Shown: positions 1 to 5,645 of the stretch, in pieces
Layout: each line of letters begins with the position of its first letter
How positions within the stretch are numbered: position 1 is the stretch's first letter
The notes under the pieces: generated by a model
Database searches by the model: none
What the model was told of the DNA's origin: nothing
The model's input: the letters and a program-made list of their open reading frames with translations, nothing else
Origin: Deltaproteobacteria bacterium
GTDB lineage: Bacteria > Desulfobacterota > Syntrophia > Syntrophales > UBA2210
Reading direction: 5' to 3'
Length of the DNA: 5,645 nucleotides
Assembly: GCA_011056825.1 (NCBI GenBank)
Contig: DSBH01000236.1
Coordinates: forward strand, 1-5,645
Program-made: the position numbers and the translations under genes

Positions 1-972
1 GACTACATCGTACCCGATATCCTGCAGACCATCGCAAAGGAGATCCCGTTTCCGACGATAATCGTCGAGGGCGACTTTCGTTCCCTGAAGCCGGGCGACG
101 ACACGCTGCATCAGACCGGGCGCGTTGACAAACCCGAGAATTCTCGTGGCCAGCGCGATACCGTCGAGAATAAGTCCGGCGTCGGATGCTTCCGGATTTA
201 CGGCAATAAACCCGATACGTTCCCCCGGAATAGAAAGACTTTTTGAATAGGAGGTGGCCGTTATGCTGTTCCTGTACGACGCCAGGATACTCGGAACCTC
301 CCTGCCGTCATAGACGATGTCGCGATAAGGTTCATCGGCAACCAGGTATATGTCCCGGTTAAGTTCCCCTGACTCACGCTCCATCAGGACGGCCAGCTCC
401 CCTATCGATGAGGCGTCGTAGATTTTCCCCGTTGGATTGTTCGGTGAATTGACAAGGATGGCCCTGGTGCGTCCGGATACCGCGGCTTCAATTGCTTCCA
501 GGTCAAGAGAAAAATCAGGCCGCGTAGGCACGAATCGCGCTACGCCTCCCATGTTGTCCACATAAAAGCGATATTCGGCAAAAAACGGCGTCGGAATGAT
601 TACCTCATCGCCGGGATCGAGCAGCGTCTTGAAGACCACATTGAGTCCCCCCGCGGCGCCGCAGGCCATGACCACCTGTTTCCAGGAAATGTGAATGTCC
701 TGTGTTTCTTCCAGGTACGAGGCAATGGCCCTTCTGGTTTCTTCAAAGCCGGCGTTCGGCATATAGCCGTGCACGCCCCGTTGATCAGACTCAACTAATT
801 CCTTCATTGCTGCGTGGAACCCGGCTGGCGGCGGCAGATTGGGATTCCCCAGGCTGAAATCGAAGACATTGTCTTCTCCGAAGCGTGCCTTCAGCTCGAG
901 ACCTTCTTCAAACATCCTGCGAATCCACGAAGACTGCGTCATGAATGTCGTCATCTTTTCCGCTATCGCCAT
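1..972 (-). CDS. PLP-dependent class I/II aminotransferase, C-terminus cut by window edge
   Basis: Partial gene: 324 codons are readable from the ATG at 972 to base 1 with no stop. By family knowledge, fold-type I aminotransferases move an amino group between an amino acid and a 2-oxo acid in the cytoplasm, using pyridoxal phosphate. Visible hallmarks, in order, are a substrate-side segment FSLGNPNLPPP (39-49), a phosphate-binding glycine-rich stretch ACGAAGGL (103-110), NSPNNPTG (175-182), VADEPYRD (211-218) with D213 and Y216 as the expected cofactor contacts, and SYSKSLSIPGERIG (241-254) with K244 as the Schiff-base lysine and R252 as a phosphate contact. All expected catalytic residues up to the edge are intact. 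Family members are near 390-400 residues, so roughly 70 residues are missing, including the small-domain arginine that usually binds the substrate carboxylate. The start is supported by AAGGAG 7 bases upstream. Substrate (aspartate, alanine, aromatic or other) cannot be assigned. Confidence 0.93.
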   Translation of the reverse strand, partial: MAIAEKMTTFMTQSSWIRRMFEEGLELKARFGEDNVFDFSLGNPNLPPPAGFHAAMKELVESDQRGVHGYMPNAGFEETRRAIASYLEETQDIHISWKQVVMACGAAGGLNVVFKTLLDPGDEVIIPTPFFAEYRFYVDNMGGVARFVPTRPDFSLDLEAIEAAVSGRTRAILVNSPNNPTGKIYDASSIGELAVLMERESGELNRDIYLVADEPYRDIVYDGREVPSILASYRNSITATSYSKSLSIPGERIGFIAVNPEASDAGLILDGIALATRILGFVNAPGLMQRVVARLQGTKVALDDYRRKRDLLCDGLQDIGYDVV

Positions 973-979
973 AACCGGG

Positions 980-985
980 CTCCTT
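980..985 (-). promoter_or_regulatory. Ribosome binding site of the aminotransferase
   Basis: On the minus strand AAGGAG lies 7 bases before the ATG at 972. It selects this ATG over two further in-frame methionines, at residues 7 and 11, which lack such a site. Confidence 0.75.
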
Positions 986-1080
986 CCCACAAATTTCTAC
1001 GGCCCTCGTCCTCGAACAGGTCTTTTTCCCCAGTCCGGCTCTCTCCGACTTGGCAGCCGCCAGCTGTAGCAGAGAGTCGT

Positions 1081-1104
1081 TAAAAGGGCAACCTTTCCTT
1101 TGCC
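1081..1104 (-). terminator. Weak candidate terminator after the acyltransferase gene
   Basis: On the minus strand GGCAA (1104-1100) and TTGCC (1091-1087) can pair across an 8-base loop, followed by CTTTTA. The stem is only 5 bp and the T-run only four bases, so this is at best a leaky terminator. It lies about 46 bases past the acyltransferase stop, which is the right place for one. Confidence 0.25.
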
Positions 1105-1150
1105 TGAGTCACCCCGCGAACCGCCGACCAGCAAACGGAAACACTCCCGA

Positions 1151-2083
1151 TTACGCCGTCCGGTTTCGCCGACCAGGCGCTCCACCACCGTATTCCGCAA
1201 CCAGTTCTTCCAGTAGATCGTCCTTTTTATGCCACATGTCTCTCACCCAGGCCTGAAAGTTTGCCCTGAATTGCTCGTCGCCCATGTAGTCTCCCCGCAG
1301 GAACTCCTCCGGAATGATATGCTCCTTGACGCGTACCACGATCCTCGACACGCGTCCGCAGAGAAAATCCCAGAACCTGGCAGGACCGTCCGGGTAAAGA
1401 ATCGTCACATCCAATATTTTTTTTATCTTACCGTCCATGGCGCCGAGCGCGAAGGCAAGCCCGCCTGCTTTTGGTTTCAGCAGATGACGGTAGGGGGATT
1501 TCTGTTCCTCGTGTTTTTCGGGCGTAAAACGGGTCCCTTCAATAAAATTCAGAATGGACACGGGCGTGTGCGCGTAGCGCTCGCACATTTTTCGAGTTGT
1601 TTCCAGGTCCTTCCCCTGCATGCCCGGGTGCTTTGCCAGATACGACTTCGAATACCGCTTCATGAAAGGATAATCGAGCGCCCACCAGGCGCTGCCCAGA
1701 ATGGGAATCCAGGCGAGTTCCTTTTTGAGGAAAAATTTCGGAAGGGGTATCCTGTTACCGAACGTGCGCAGAAGGACGACGATGTCGGTCCATGACTGGT
1801 GATTGCTGTTGACGAAATACCACTCGTCCCTGCGCAGACCTTCAATACCCTTGATATCCCAGGTAATGTTCAGGGCCAGTTTCAATGAAAGCAGGACTCC
1901 TCCTATCCATCCACGGACCACCGCCATTACACGGCGAGCGTTGCGCGTCTGGAATTCCTCGTTTCGCACAAGAAGTTTTGCTGCGGCCAGAACATGGACC
2001 GGCAGGGCCCAGATCAGTGTATCGAGCGTTACGAACAGGATGCAGGTAATTCCAAGCAACGGAGGCGGCAAAAAAGAAAGCAT
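1151..2083 (-). CDS. yihG: YihG-like lysophospholipid acyltransferase (PlsC/LPLAT family)
   Basis: Complete 310-residue protein, about the length of E. coli YihG. A hydrophobic N-terminal segment (about 4-38) should anchor it in the inner membrane. The acyltransferase blocks follow in order: NHQSWTD (94-100), carrying the HX4D pair H95 and D100; FLKKELAWIPILG (118-130); ALDYPFMKRYSK (135-146) with R143; FIEGTRFTPEKH (180-191), the acceptor-phosphate EGTR block; and a proline motif LYPDG (229-233). The run through LAWIP, WALD, PFMKRYS, GKD, ETTR, NF-EG-RFT and EKH matches YihG as I remember it, rather than plain PlsC. The family transfers an acyl chain to the sn-2 position of lysophosphatidic acid or related lysophospholipids, in phospholipid synthesis or remodelling. 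The exact acceptor and acyl donor here are inferred. The gene is divergent from the UPF0182 gene and has a good SD. The C-terminal tail (298-310) is glycine- and arginine-rich and probably disordered. Confidence 0.93.
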   Translation of the reverse strand: MLSFLPPPLLGITCILFVTLDTLIWALPVHVLAAAKLLVRNEEFQTRNARRVMAVVRGWIGGVLLSLKLALNITWDIKGIEGLRRDEWYFVNSNHQSWTDIVVLLRTFGNRIPLPKFFLKKELAWIPILGSAWWALDYPFMKRYSKSYLAKHPGMQGKDLETTRKMCERYAHTPVSILNFIEGTRFTPEKHEEQKSPYRHLLKPKAGGLAFALGAMDGKIKKILDVTILYPDGPARFWDFLCGRVSRIVVRVKEHIIPEEFLRGDYMGDEQFRANFQAWVRDMWHKKDDLLEELVAEYGGGAPGRRNRTA

Positions 2084-2090
2084 TTTTTAA

Positions 2091-2096
2091 CTCCTC
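2091..2096 (-). promoter_or_regulatory. Ribosome binding site of the acyltransferase gene
   Basis: GAGGAG on the minus strand sits 7 bases before the ATG at 2083. The spacer is A/T only. This fixes the start at the methionine immediately before the membrane anchor. Confidence 0.75.
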
Positions 2097-2207
2097 TGTA
2101 TTCGTCTGATATTGAATATGTATGCACCGAATCGCCCTTTTGATTCAAGCCTGTAAAATTCTTTTCTCGATAAAACCGAAGACACATTACAATATTTTTT
2201 TGTTTTC

Positions 2208-2237
2208 TTTTCGAATAATTAAAAAACACCTCGAAAA
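2208..2237. repeat. Inverted repeat upstream of the -35 box, possible operator
   Basis: TTTTCGA (2208-2214) and TCGAAAA (2231-2237) are perfect 7-bp inverted arms separated by 16 A/T-rich bases. The centre lies about 60 bases before the predicted transcription start of the UPF0182 gene, a position typical of an activator site. A chance match is possible in DNA this rich in A and T. Confidence 0.35.
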
Positions 2238-2247
2238 CCGGATGATC

Positions 2248-2276
2248 TTGACAGTGCTTTCTCAATTCCTTATAGT
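2248..2276 (+). promoter_or_regulatory. Sigma-70-type promoter for the UPF0182 gene
   Basis: The -35 hexamer TTGACA (2248-2253) matches consensus exactly. After the ideal 17-base spacer comes TATAGT (2271-2276), a 5/6 match to the -10. Transcription should begin near 2283-2284, giving a leader of about 58 bases before the ATG at 2342. The leader shows no obvious hairpin or riboswitch. An A/T-rich tract further upstream could act as an UP-like or curved element. Confidence 0.75.
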
Positions 2277-2327
2277 CTGACTCACATTCCGAAAAAAGTA
2301 CGGCAACAAGGAGACACCACATAAGAC

Positions 2328-2334
2328 AAGGGAG
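2328..2334 (+). promoter_or_regulatory. Ribosome binding site of the UPF0182 gene
   Basis: AAGGGAG lies 7 bases before the ATG at 2342 and supports that start. A second SD-like AAGGAG at 2308-2313 has no start codon at a usable distance and is probably not a translation site. Confidence 0.75.
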
Positions 2335-2341
2335 TTATATT

Positions 2342-5086
2342 ATGTCGAAACCCATGAAGTACATCGGCATCGGGCTTGCCCTGTTGCTTGTAATATCGGC
2401 CCTTTTCGATACGATTATCGGGGCTTTTGTAGATTTCTATTTTTTTGATTCGCTGAACTTCTCCAGCGTCTTCTGGACGTACTTCACCACCGAATATATC
2501 ATCCAGATTCTATTCTTCCTTGTTTTTCTCGCGTTCGGAGGAATTAATCTCTATGTAGCGTATCGATCGACGCCGCAGCGCATAGCGGTCATCGACATGG
2601 GGCAGGTTTCCCTTCCCGTCAGGGCCCTGCAATGGGGACTCTTCCTGCTTCTTGTGCTCATGGCATGGGCGATCAGCTCATACCCGGCTTCAAACTGGCT
2701 CGAAACGCTCATGTACCTCAACCGGTCACCTTTCGGACAGAGCGACCCCGTTTTCGGACGGGATATTTCATTTTATTTTTTCTCTCTTCCCGTCTTCGAA
2801 ATGATTCGCAACTACGCCACGGCGGTCCTTTTCGTCACCGTGATCGTAACAGCCGGCGCTTACGTCGTCGCCCGCGGAGTCATTTTCACCCCCCAAAACG
2901 TCACCGTGTCACCGGCCGTCAAACTGCACGGTATCTTTTTTCTCGCGGTCTTTTTTACGATCCAGTTGTTCACCTACTGGCTTGCACGCTATGAATTGCT
3001 CTTTTCGGCAGATGGCGTCGTCTTCGGCATGAACTACGTGGACGAAAAGATCCGTGTTCCCGTGTACAACGGACTCATCATCGTATGTTTCGTCGGCATC
3101 GCGCTGTCGGCGCTTGGTATGATAAAAAGGTCGGTGAAACAGCCACTCGTCGGCCTGGGAGTATTGATCATTTCGATCATTGTTTTCAGCGGCCTTCTAC
3201 CCTCTTTCGTGCAACGGTTTTCCGTCGATCCCAACGAACTTGAACGAGAGCGGACTTACCTGGACAATCACATTCAGTCGACACGTATGGCCTATGGTCT
3301 CGATGCAATCGAGGAAAAACCCTATCCCGTCGATTATTCACTGACCCGGGAAGACCTGAAAAACAATCGCCTGACGATTGAAAACATTCCGCTCTGGGAC
3401 TCCCGGCCGCTTCTCGAAACATATACCCAGATACAGGCCATTCGTCCCTACTACGATTTCAACGATATTGATATCTCACGGTACAATTTCGACGGCGATT
3501 ATCGCCAGATAATGCTTGCCCCCAGGGAACTGGACCAGAGGCGCTTGTCGCCCGATTCACAGACATGGGTAAACAAAACCTTTATCTACACGCACGGCTA
3601 CGGTGTGGTTGCCAACCCTGTCAACGTTTTTACACAGGAAGGCCTTCCTGAACTTTTTATTCGTGACATTCCACCAAGAATGAGCGTTGACCTTGAGTTA
3701 GATCGTCCGGAAATATACTTCGGCGAGCGGACGAATGAACCCATCGTGGTCCGGGTCGGCACTGAGGAATTCGATTATCCTTACGGTGAACACAACGAGT
3801 TTACGACGTACAAGGAAAATACCGGCGTAAATGTGGGATCACTTTTCCGTCGAGCGATATTCTCCATTCATTTCGGTACCATAAATTATCTTATCACTGA
3901 TTACATTCTCCCGGAAAGTCAACTCGTCTATTACCGAAATATTTTTGAACGAGTGCGCGTGCTCGCACCCTTTCTTTCCTTTGATCACGATCCTTATATC
4001 ACCGTCGTCGACGGCCGCCTGTACTGGATTTACGACGCTTACACCATGTCGTCCCGCTACCCCTACTCGCGACCGTACGCTCAGGGCATCAACTATATTC
4101 GTAATTCCGTCAAGGTCGTCATTGACGCCTACAATGGAACAACGCGCTTTTATACGATCAACGAAGAAAAAGATCCTCTCATCCGCGCTTACGCAGACGT
4201 ATTCCCCGATCTTTTTCTTCCCATCGAAGAAATGCCGGAAGGACTGCGCGCACAGATACGTTACCCCCAGGATCTTTTCGACATACAGTCATCGATGTTC
4301 CGAATATACCACATGAGCGACCCAGTCATGTTCTATAACCGTGAAGATGTCTGGGAATTTCCCAATGAGCGTGTTTTCGGCAGTGCCCAGACAATGGAAA
4401 GCTATTACACGATCCTTCGCTTTCCAGAAGAAACAAAAGAAGAATTCATCCTGTTGATGCCCTTCACACCATCGAACAGGGACAACATGATTTCGTGGTT
4501 GTCGGGTCGTTCCGATGGAGATAATTACGGTTCCCTGCTCCTGTTCAGGTTTCCCCGTGGCGAGCTGGTATTTGGACCCATGCAGATCGAAGCCCGCATA
4601 GACCAGACCGCGGAAATCGCCCAGCAGCTTGCACTATGGGACCAGGCCGGAACGCGTGTTCTTCGCGGAAGTCAGCTCGTTATTCCAATTGAAAATTCCG
4701 TTCTCTATGTCAAGCCCCTGTTCCTTCGGGCAGTCGAGGGTCGCCTTCCCGAGCTGCGCCGCGTTCTCGCCTCTGACGGCAACCGAGTGGTAATGGAAGC
4801 CGGGCTTGATGAAGCCCTGAACCGTCTCTTCGGAGAAAGCGTCCCCATCGAGGCAATGCCGGCGGTGGAAGCGGCTCTTCCCGATAGTCCTATGCGGCCG
4901 GGAACAACGGCGCCCCTGCAAACACTGCAAGAACACGCCCGCCGGGCACTCGACCGTTACGAAAGCGCGCAGCGCTCGATTCGCGAGGGCAACTGGTCGA
5001 AATACGGAGAAGAAATCGAGAAACTGAGGGATGACCTGCAGAAGTTGATCGATGCCGGCGCCGTTCGTCCACTGGATGATGACTAG
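2342..5086 (+). CDS. UPF0182 family membrane protein (COG1615), function unknown
   Basis: Complete 914-residue protein, within the family's usual length of roughly 900-1000. Seven hydrophobic segments are visible at about 8-30, 51-75, 94-113, 158-178, 193-213, 241-260 and 268-290. Positive loops (RSTPQR at 75-80, KRSVKQ at 262-267) suggest the N-terminus is inside, placing the large domain (about 291-914) outside the cytoplasmic membrane. Conserved UPF0182 blocks I recognise are SPFGQSDPVFGRDISFYFFS (129-148), the VQRFSVDPNELERER and YLDNHIQSTRMAYGL stretches (290-320), WDSRPLLETYTQIQAIRPYY (352-371), THGYGVVANPVN (417-428), LYWIYDAYT (560-568) and MPFTPSNRDNMISWL (706-720). Residues about 855-906 form a charged helical, possibly coiled-coil tail around EGNWSKYGEEIEKL. 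No catalytic motif is apparent, and I know of no established role for the family. The gene appears to be transcribed alone from its own promoter and ends at a strong hairpin. Confidence 0.95.
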   Translation: MSKPMKYIGIGLALLLVISALFDTIIGAFVDFYFFDSLNFSSVFWTYFTTEYIIQILFFLVFLAFGGINLYVAYRSTPQRIAVIDMGQVSLPVRALQWGLFLLLVLMAWAISSYPASNWLETLMYLNRSPFGQSDPVFGRDISFYFFSLPVFEMIRNYATAVLFVTVIVTAGAYVVARGVIFTPQNVTVSPAVKLHGIFFLAVFFTIQLFTYWLARYELLFSADGVVFGMNYVDEKIRVPVYNGLIIVCFVGIALSALGMIKRSVKQPLVGLGVLIISIIVFSGLLPSFVQRFSVDPNELERERTYLDNHIQSTRMAYGLDAIEEKPYPVDYSLTREDLKNNRLTIENIPLWDSRPLLETYTQIQAIRPYYDFNDIDISRYNFDGDYRQIMLAPRELDQRRLSPDSQTWVNKTFIYTHGYGVVANPVNVFTQEGLPELFIRDIPPRMSVDLELDRPEIYFGERTNEPIVVRVGTEEFDYPYGEHNEFTTYKENTGVNVGSLFRRAIFSIHFGTINYLITDYILPESQLVYYRNIFERVRVLAPFLSFDHDPYITVVDGRLYWIYDAYTMSSRYPYSRPYAQGINYIRNSVKVVIDAYNGTTRFYTINEEKDPLIRAYADVFPDLFLPIEEMPEGLRAQIRYPQDLFDIQSSMFRIYHMSDPVMFYNREDVWEFPNERVFGSAQTMESYYTILRFPEETKEEFILLMPFTPSNRDNMISWLSGRSDGDNYGSLLLFRFPRGELVFGPMQIEARIDQTAEIAQQLALWDQAGTRVLRGSQLVIPIENSVLYVKPLFLRAVEGRLPELRRVLASDGNRVVMEAGLDEALNRLFGESVPIEAMPAVEAALPDSPMRPGTTAPLQTLQEHARRALDRYESAQRSIREGNWSKYGEEIEKLRDDLQKLIDAGAVRPLDDD

Positions 5087-5123
5087 GCCGGGAACAAGGC
5101 TTCTTTTCAGGCCATAATCCATG

Positions 5124-5149
5124 ACGGCGGCTTCCAGAGAAGCCGCCGT
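5124..5149. terminator. Strong hairpin between convergent genes
   Basis: ACGGCGGCTTC (5124-5134) and GAAGCCGCCGT (5139-5149) form a perfect 11-bp GC-rich stem with a 4-base loop, CAGA. It begins 38 bases after the UPF0182 stop codon and lies before the stop of the opposing frame at 5178, so it is well placed to end transcripts from both sides. Neither side has a proper T-run: TGCTCCTC follows on the plus strand, and CATGGATTATGG on the minus. It may act as a 3' end stabiliser or a factor-assisted terminator. Confidence 0.65.
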
Positions 5150-5177
5150 TGCTCCTCGCCGTCCCTTCAGAAAACTG

Positions 5178-5555
5178 TCATTTTCTCTTTTTAAAGAGGT
5201 TTTTTATGGAATCCTCGCTGAACTTAAATCGAAGTTTTACGTAGGGGCCCCTTCCCTGATAGTCATCGCCGACAAGATCGGCATCAAAATCGTCGAAGGA
5301 ATAGCCCAGAGATACCCAGAGATTCTTGACCACCCGGTAACCTGCTTCCAGATTCCCTCCTCGAAGATAACTTTTCGATTTATGGCTTGCCAGTATCCGA
5401 CACTCAGCTCCGAGATCGATGCGATCCGTCACGTCGTAAATGATCCGCGCCGAAATGAGGTCCGTATAGGCCGAGTAATCGTTATCTTGCGAGAGTTTTC
5501 CCGCGTACTTTCCGGACAGTTGAACCCGACTTTCGCCAATACGCCGAGGCGTCAT
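5178..5555 (-). pseudogene. Remnant of an outer-membrane beta-barrel protein, C-terminal part only
   Basis: The 125-codon frame shows alternating polar/hydrophobic strands separated by turns: about 10-20, 28-40, 45-57, 66-76 (GGNLEAGYRVV), 78-88 (NLWVSLGYSF) and 103-112 (GPYVKLRFKF). The pattern of a tyrosine-rich strand, 'KNLWVSLGYSF', an aspartate-rich loop, 'GDDYQGRGPYVKLRFKF' and a short charged tail resembles the extreme C-terminus of large surface or barrel proteins that I recall from deltaproteobacteria. There the barrel ends a protein of many hundred residues. Here the frame has no signal peptide and no SD, and its first ATG comes two codons after an in-frame TAG, with two further TAA stops upstream before the window edge. 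A strand-rich piece without export signal is unlikely to work alone, so I infer a truncated remnant. It could instead be a frameshifted gene continuing beyond 5645, or a small genuine hypothetical protein. Confidence 0.55.
5185..5205 (+). terminator. Weak AT-rich hairpin with T-run, possible second terminator
   Basis: CTCTTT (5185-5190) and AAAGAG (5193-5198) are inverted arms with only two bases between them, followed by G and six T (5200-5205). It could serve rightward transcripts that pass the stronger hairpin. It lies inside the end of the opposing frame, where the same bases encode a lysine-rich tail, so the pattern may be a by-product of those codons. Confidence 0.25.
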
Positions 5556-5580
5556 GCGTAACTATACGTATTAATACGCA
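5555..5580. repeat. Nested palindromes beside the broken end of the barrel remnant
   Basis: TGCGTA (5555-5560) and TACGCA (5575-5580) are inverted arms enclosing 14 bases. Overlapping the right arm is a perfect 12-bp palindrome, CGTATTAATACG (5567-5578). The site is AT-rich in its centre and touches the first codon of the remnant. It could be a protein-binding site or part of a rearrangement junction, and nothing in the window decides between these. Confidence 0.4.
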
Positions 5581-5645
5581 ATACAGCGATAAAAACGCGA
5601 TTACATACTATGGGGGATTTGGCAGTTGAGGGCAGTCAGTAAGAC

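Larger units (their letters stand above)
973..1150 (-). other. Gap between acyltransferase and aminotransferase genes
   Basis: This 178-base gap separates two genes on the same strand. It is long for a tight operon. On the minus strand it holds a weak hairpin just after the acyltransferase gene, then a poor promoter-like pair (TTGCCC, 17 bases, TACAGC preceded by TG) at about 1062-1101, then the aminotransferase SD. A 6-bp inverted repeat (CTCTCT at 1039-1044, AGAGAG at 1071-1076) lies between. The short reading frames crossing the gap resemble no protein I know. Whether the aminotransferase is transcribed separately is undecided. Confidence 0.4.
2084..2341. other. Divergent intergenic region, AT-rich
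   Basis: This region of 258 bases separates the start codons of the acyltransferase (leftward) and the UPF0182 gene (rightward). The middle part (about 2155-2230) is markedly richer in A and T runs than the flanking genes. It holds a strong rightward promoter (2248-2276) and an inverted repeat (2208-2237). It also has an imperfect direct repeat, CTCGATAAAACCG at 2166-2178 against CTCGAAAACCG at 2230-2240. A leftward promoter must be here too if the acyltransferase is expressed on its own, but I see no convincing -35/-10 pair for it. The leftward open frame spanning 2029-2322 is low-complexity and unlike any protein I know. Confidence 0.6.

Noticed and set aside
997..1200. Leftward 67-codon open frame in the gap between the two minus-strand genes
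   Set aside because: It begins inside the acyltransferase gene in another frame, is rich in Gly and Arg as expected of out-of-frame GC-rich DNA, and matches nothing I recognise.
1229..1795. Rightward 188-codon open frame
   Set aside because: It is entirely antisense to the acyltransferase gene, whose catalytic motifs are unmistakable, and it has no recognisable motif of its own.
2308..2313. Second SD-like AAGGAG in the UPF0182 leader, possible leader peptide
   Set aside because: No ATG, GTG or TTG lies 5-12 bases downstream, so no leader peptide can be supported.
2029..2322. Leftward 97-codon open frame across the divergent intergenic region
   Set aside because: It covers the strong rightward promoter, overlaps the start of the acyltransferase gene in another frame, and has a low-complexity translation.
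4634..5122. Leftward 162-codon open frame
   Set aside because: It is antisense to the conserved C-terminal part of the UPF0182 gene, and its start overlaps the convergent intergenic region. No motif or SD supports it.
5121..5561. Rightward 146-codon open frame starting inside the hairpin
   Set aside because: It lies opposite the barrel remnant, begins within a transcription-end hairpin, lacks an SD, and its translation resembles no family I know. The opposite strand shows clear beta-strand patterning.
5616..5636. Direct repeat GGCAGT twice near the right edge
   Set aside because: Two copies of 6 bases close together are expected by chance, and no third copy is visible. It does not look like a CRISPR or other array.

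Overview
The window reads as ordinary bacterial chromosome of moderate GC content, with compact genes and clear Shine-Dalgarno sites. Each of the three well-supported genes has a purine-rich SD ending 7 bases before its ATG. The gene content fits a Gram-negative host: a YihG-type inner-membrane acyltransferase and the tail of an outer-membrane beta-barrel-like protein. My best guess is a Desulfobacterota/Deltaproteobacteria-like organism, because UPF0182 proteins and this kind of C-terminal barrel tail both occur there. This is inference from memory and not proof of taxonomy.

Layout: positions 1-972 (minus) hold most of a class I/II PLP-dependent aminotransferase whose C-terminus runs off the left edge. 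After a 178-base gap lies a complete YihG-like lysophospholipid acyltransferase, also on the minus strand (1151-2083). A 258-base AT-rich divergent intergenic region (2084-2341) carries a near-consensus sigma-70 promoter facing right, with an inverted repeat just upstream of its -35 box. That promoter drives a complete 914-residue UPF0182-family membrane protein (2342-5086, plus). A perfect 11-bp GC-rich hairpin follows at 5124-5149. Facing it on the minus strand is a 125-codon frame (5178-5555) that looks like the last strands of a beta-barrel protein. It is cut off from any upstream portion by stop codons, so I call it a remnant. The last 90 bases contain no gene I can support, but they do contain nested palindromes.

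How the genes relate: the acyltransferase and aminotransferase share a strand, but the gap and a weak hairpin leave co-transcription uncertain. The acyltransferase acts on membrane phospholipids, and the UPF0182 protein is a large inner-membrane protein of unknown function. Their divergent arrangement hints at an envelope theme but does not establish one.

I do not see a clearly new multi-gene system. The points most worth a second look are the uncharacterised UPF0182 protein with its promoter and possible operator, and the truncated barrel remnant with palindromic DNA at its broken end.
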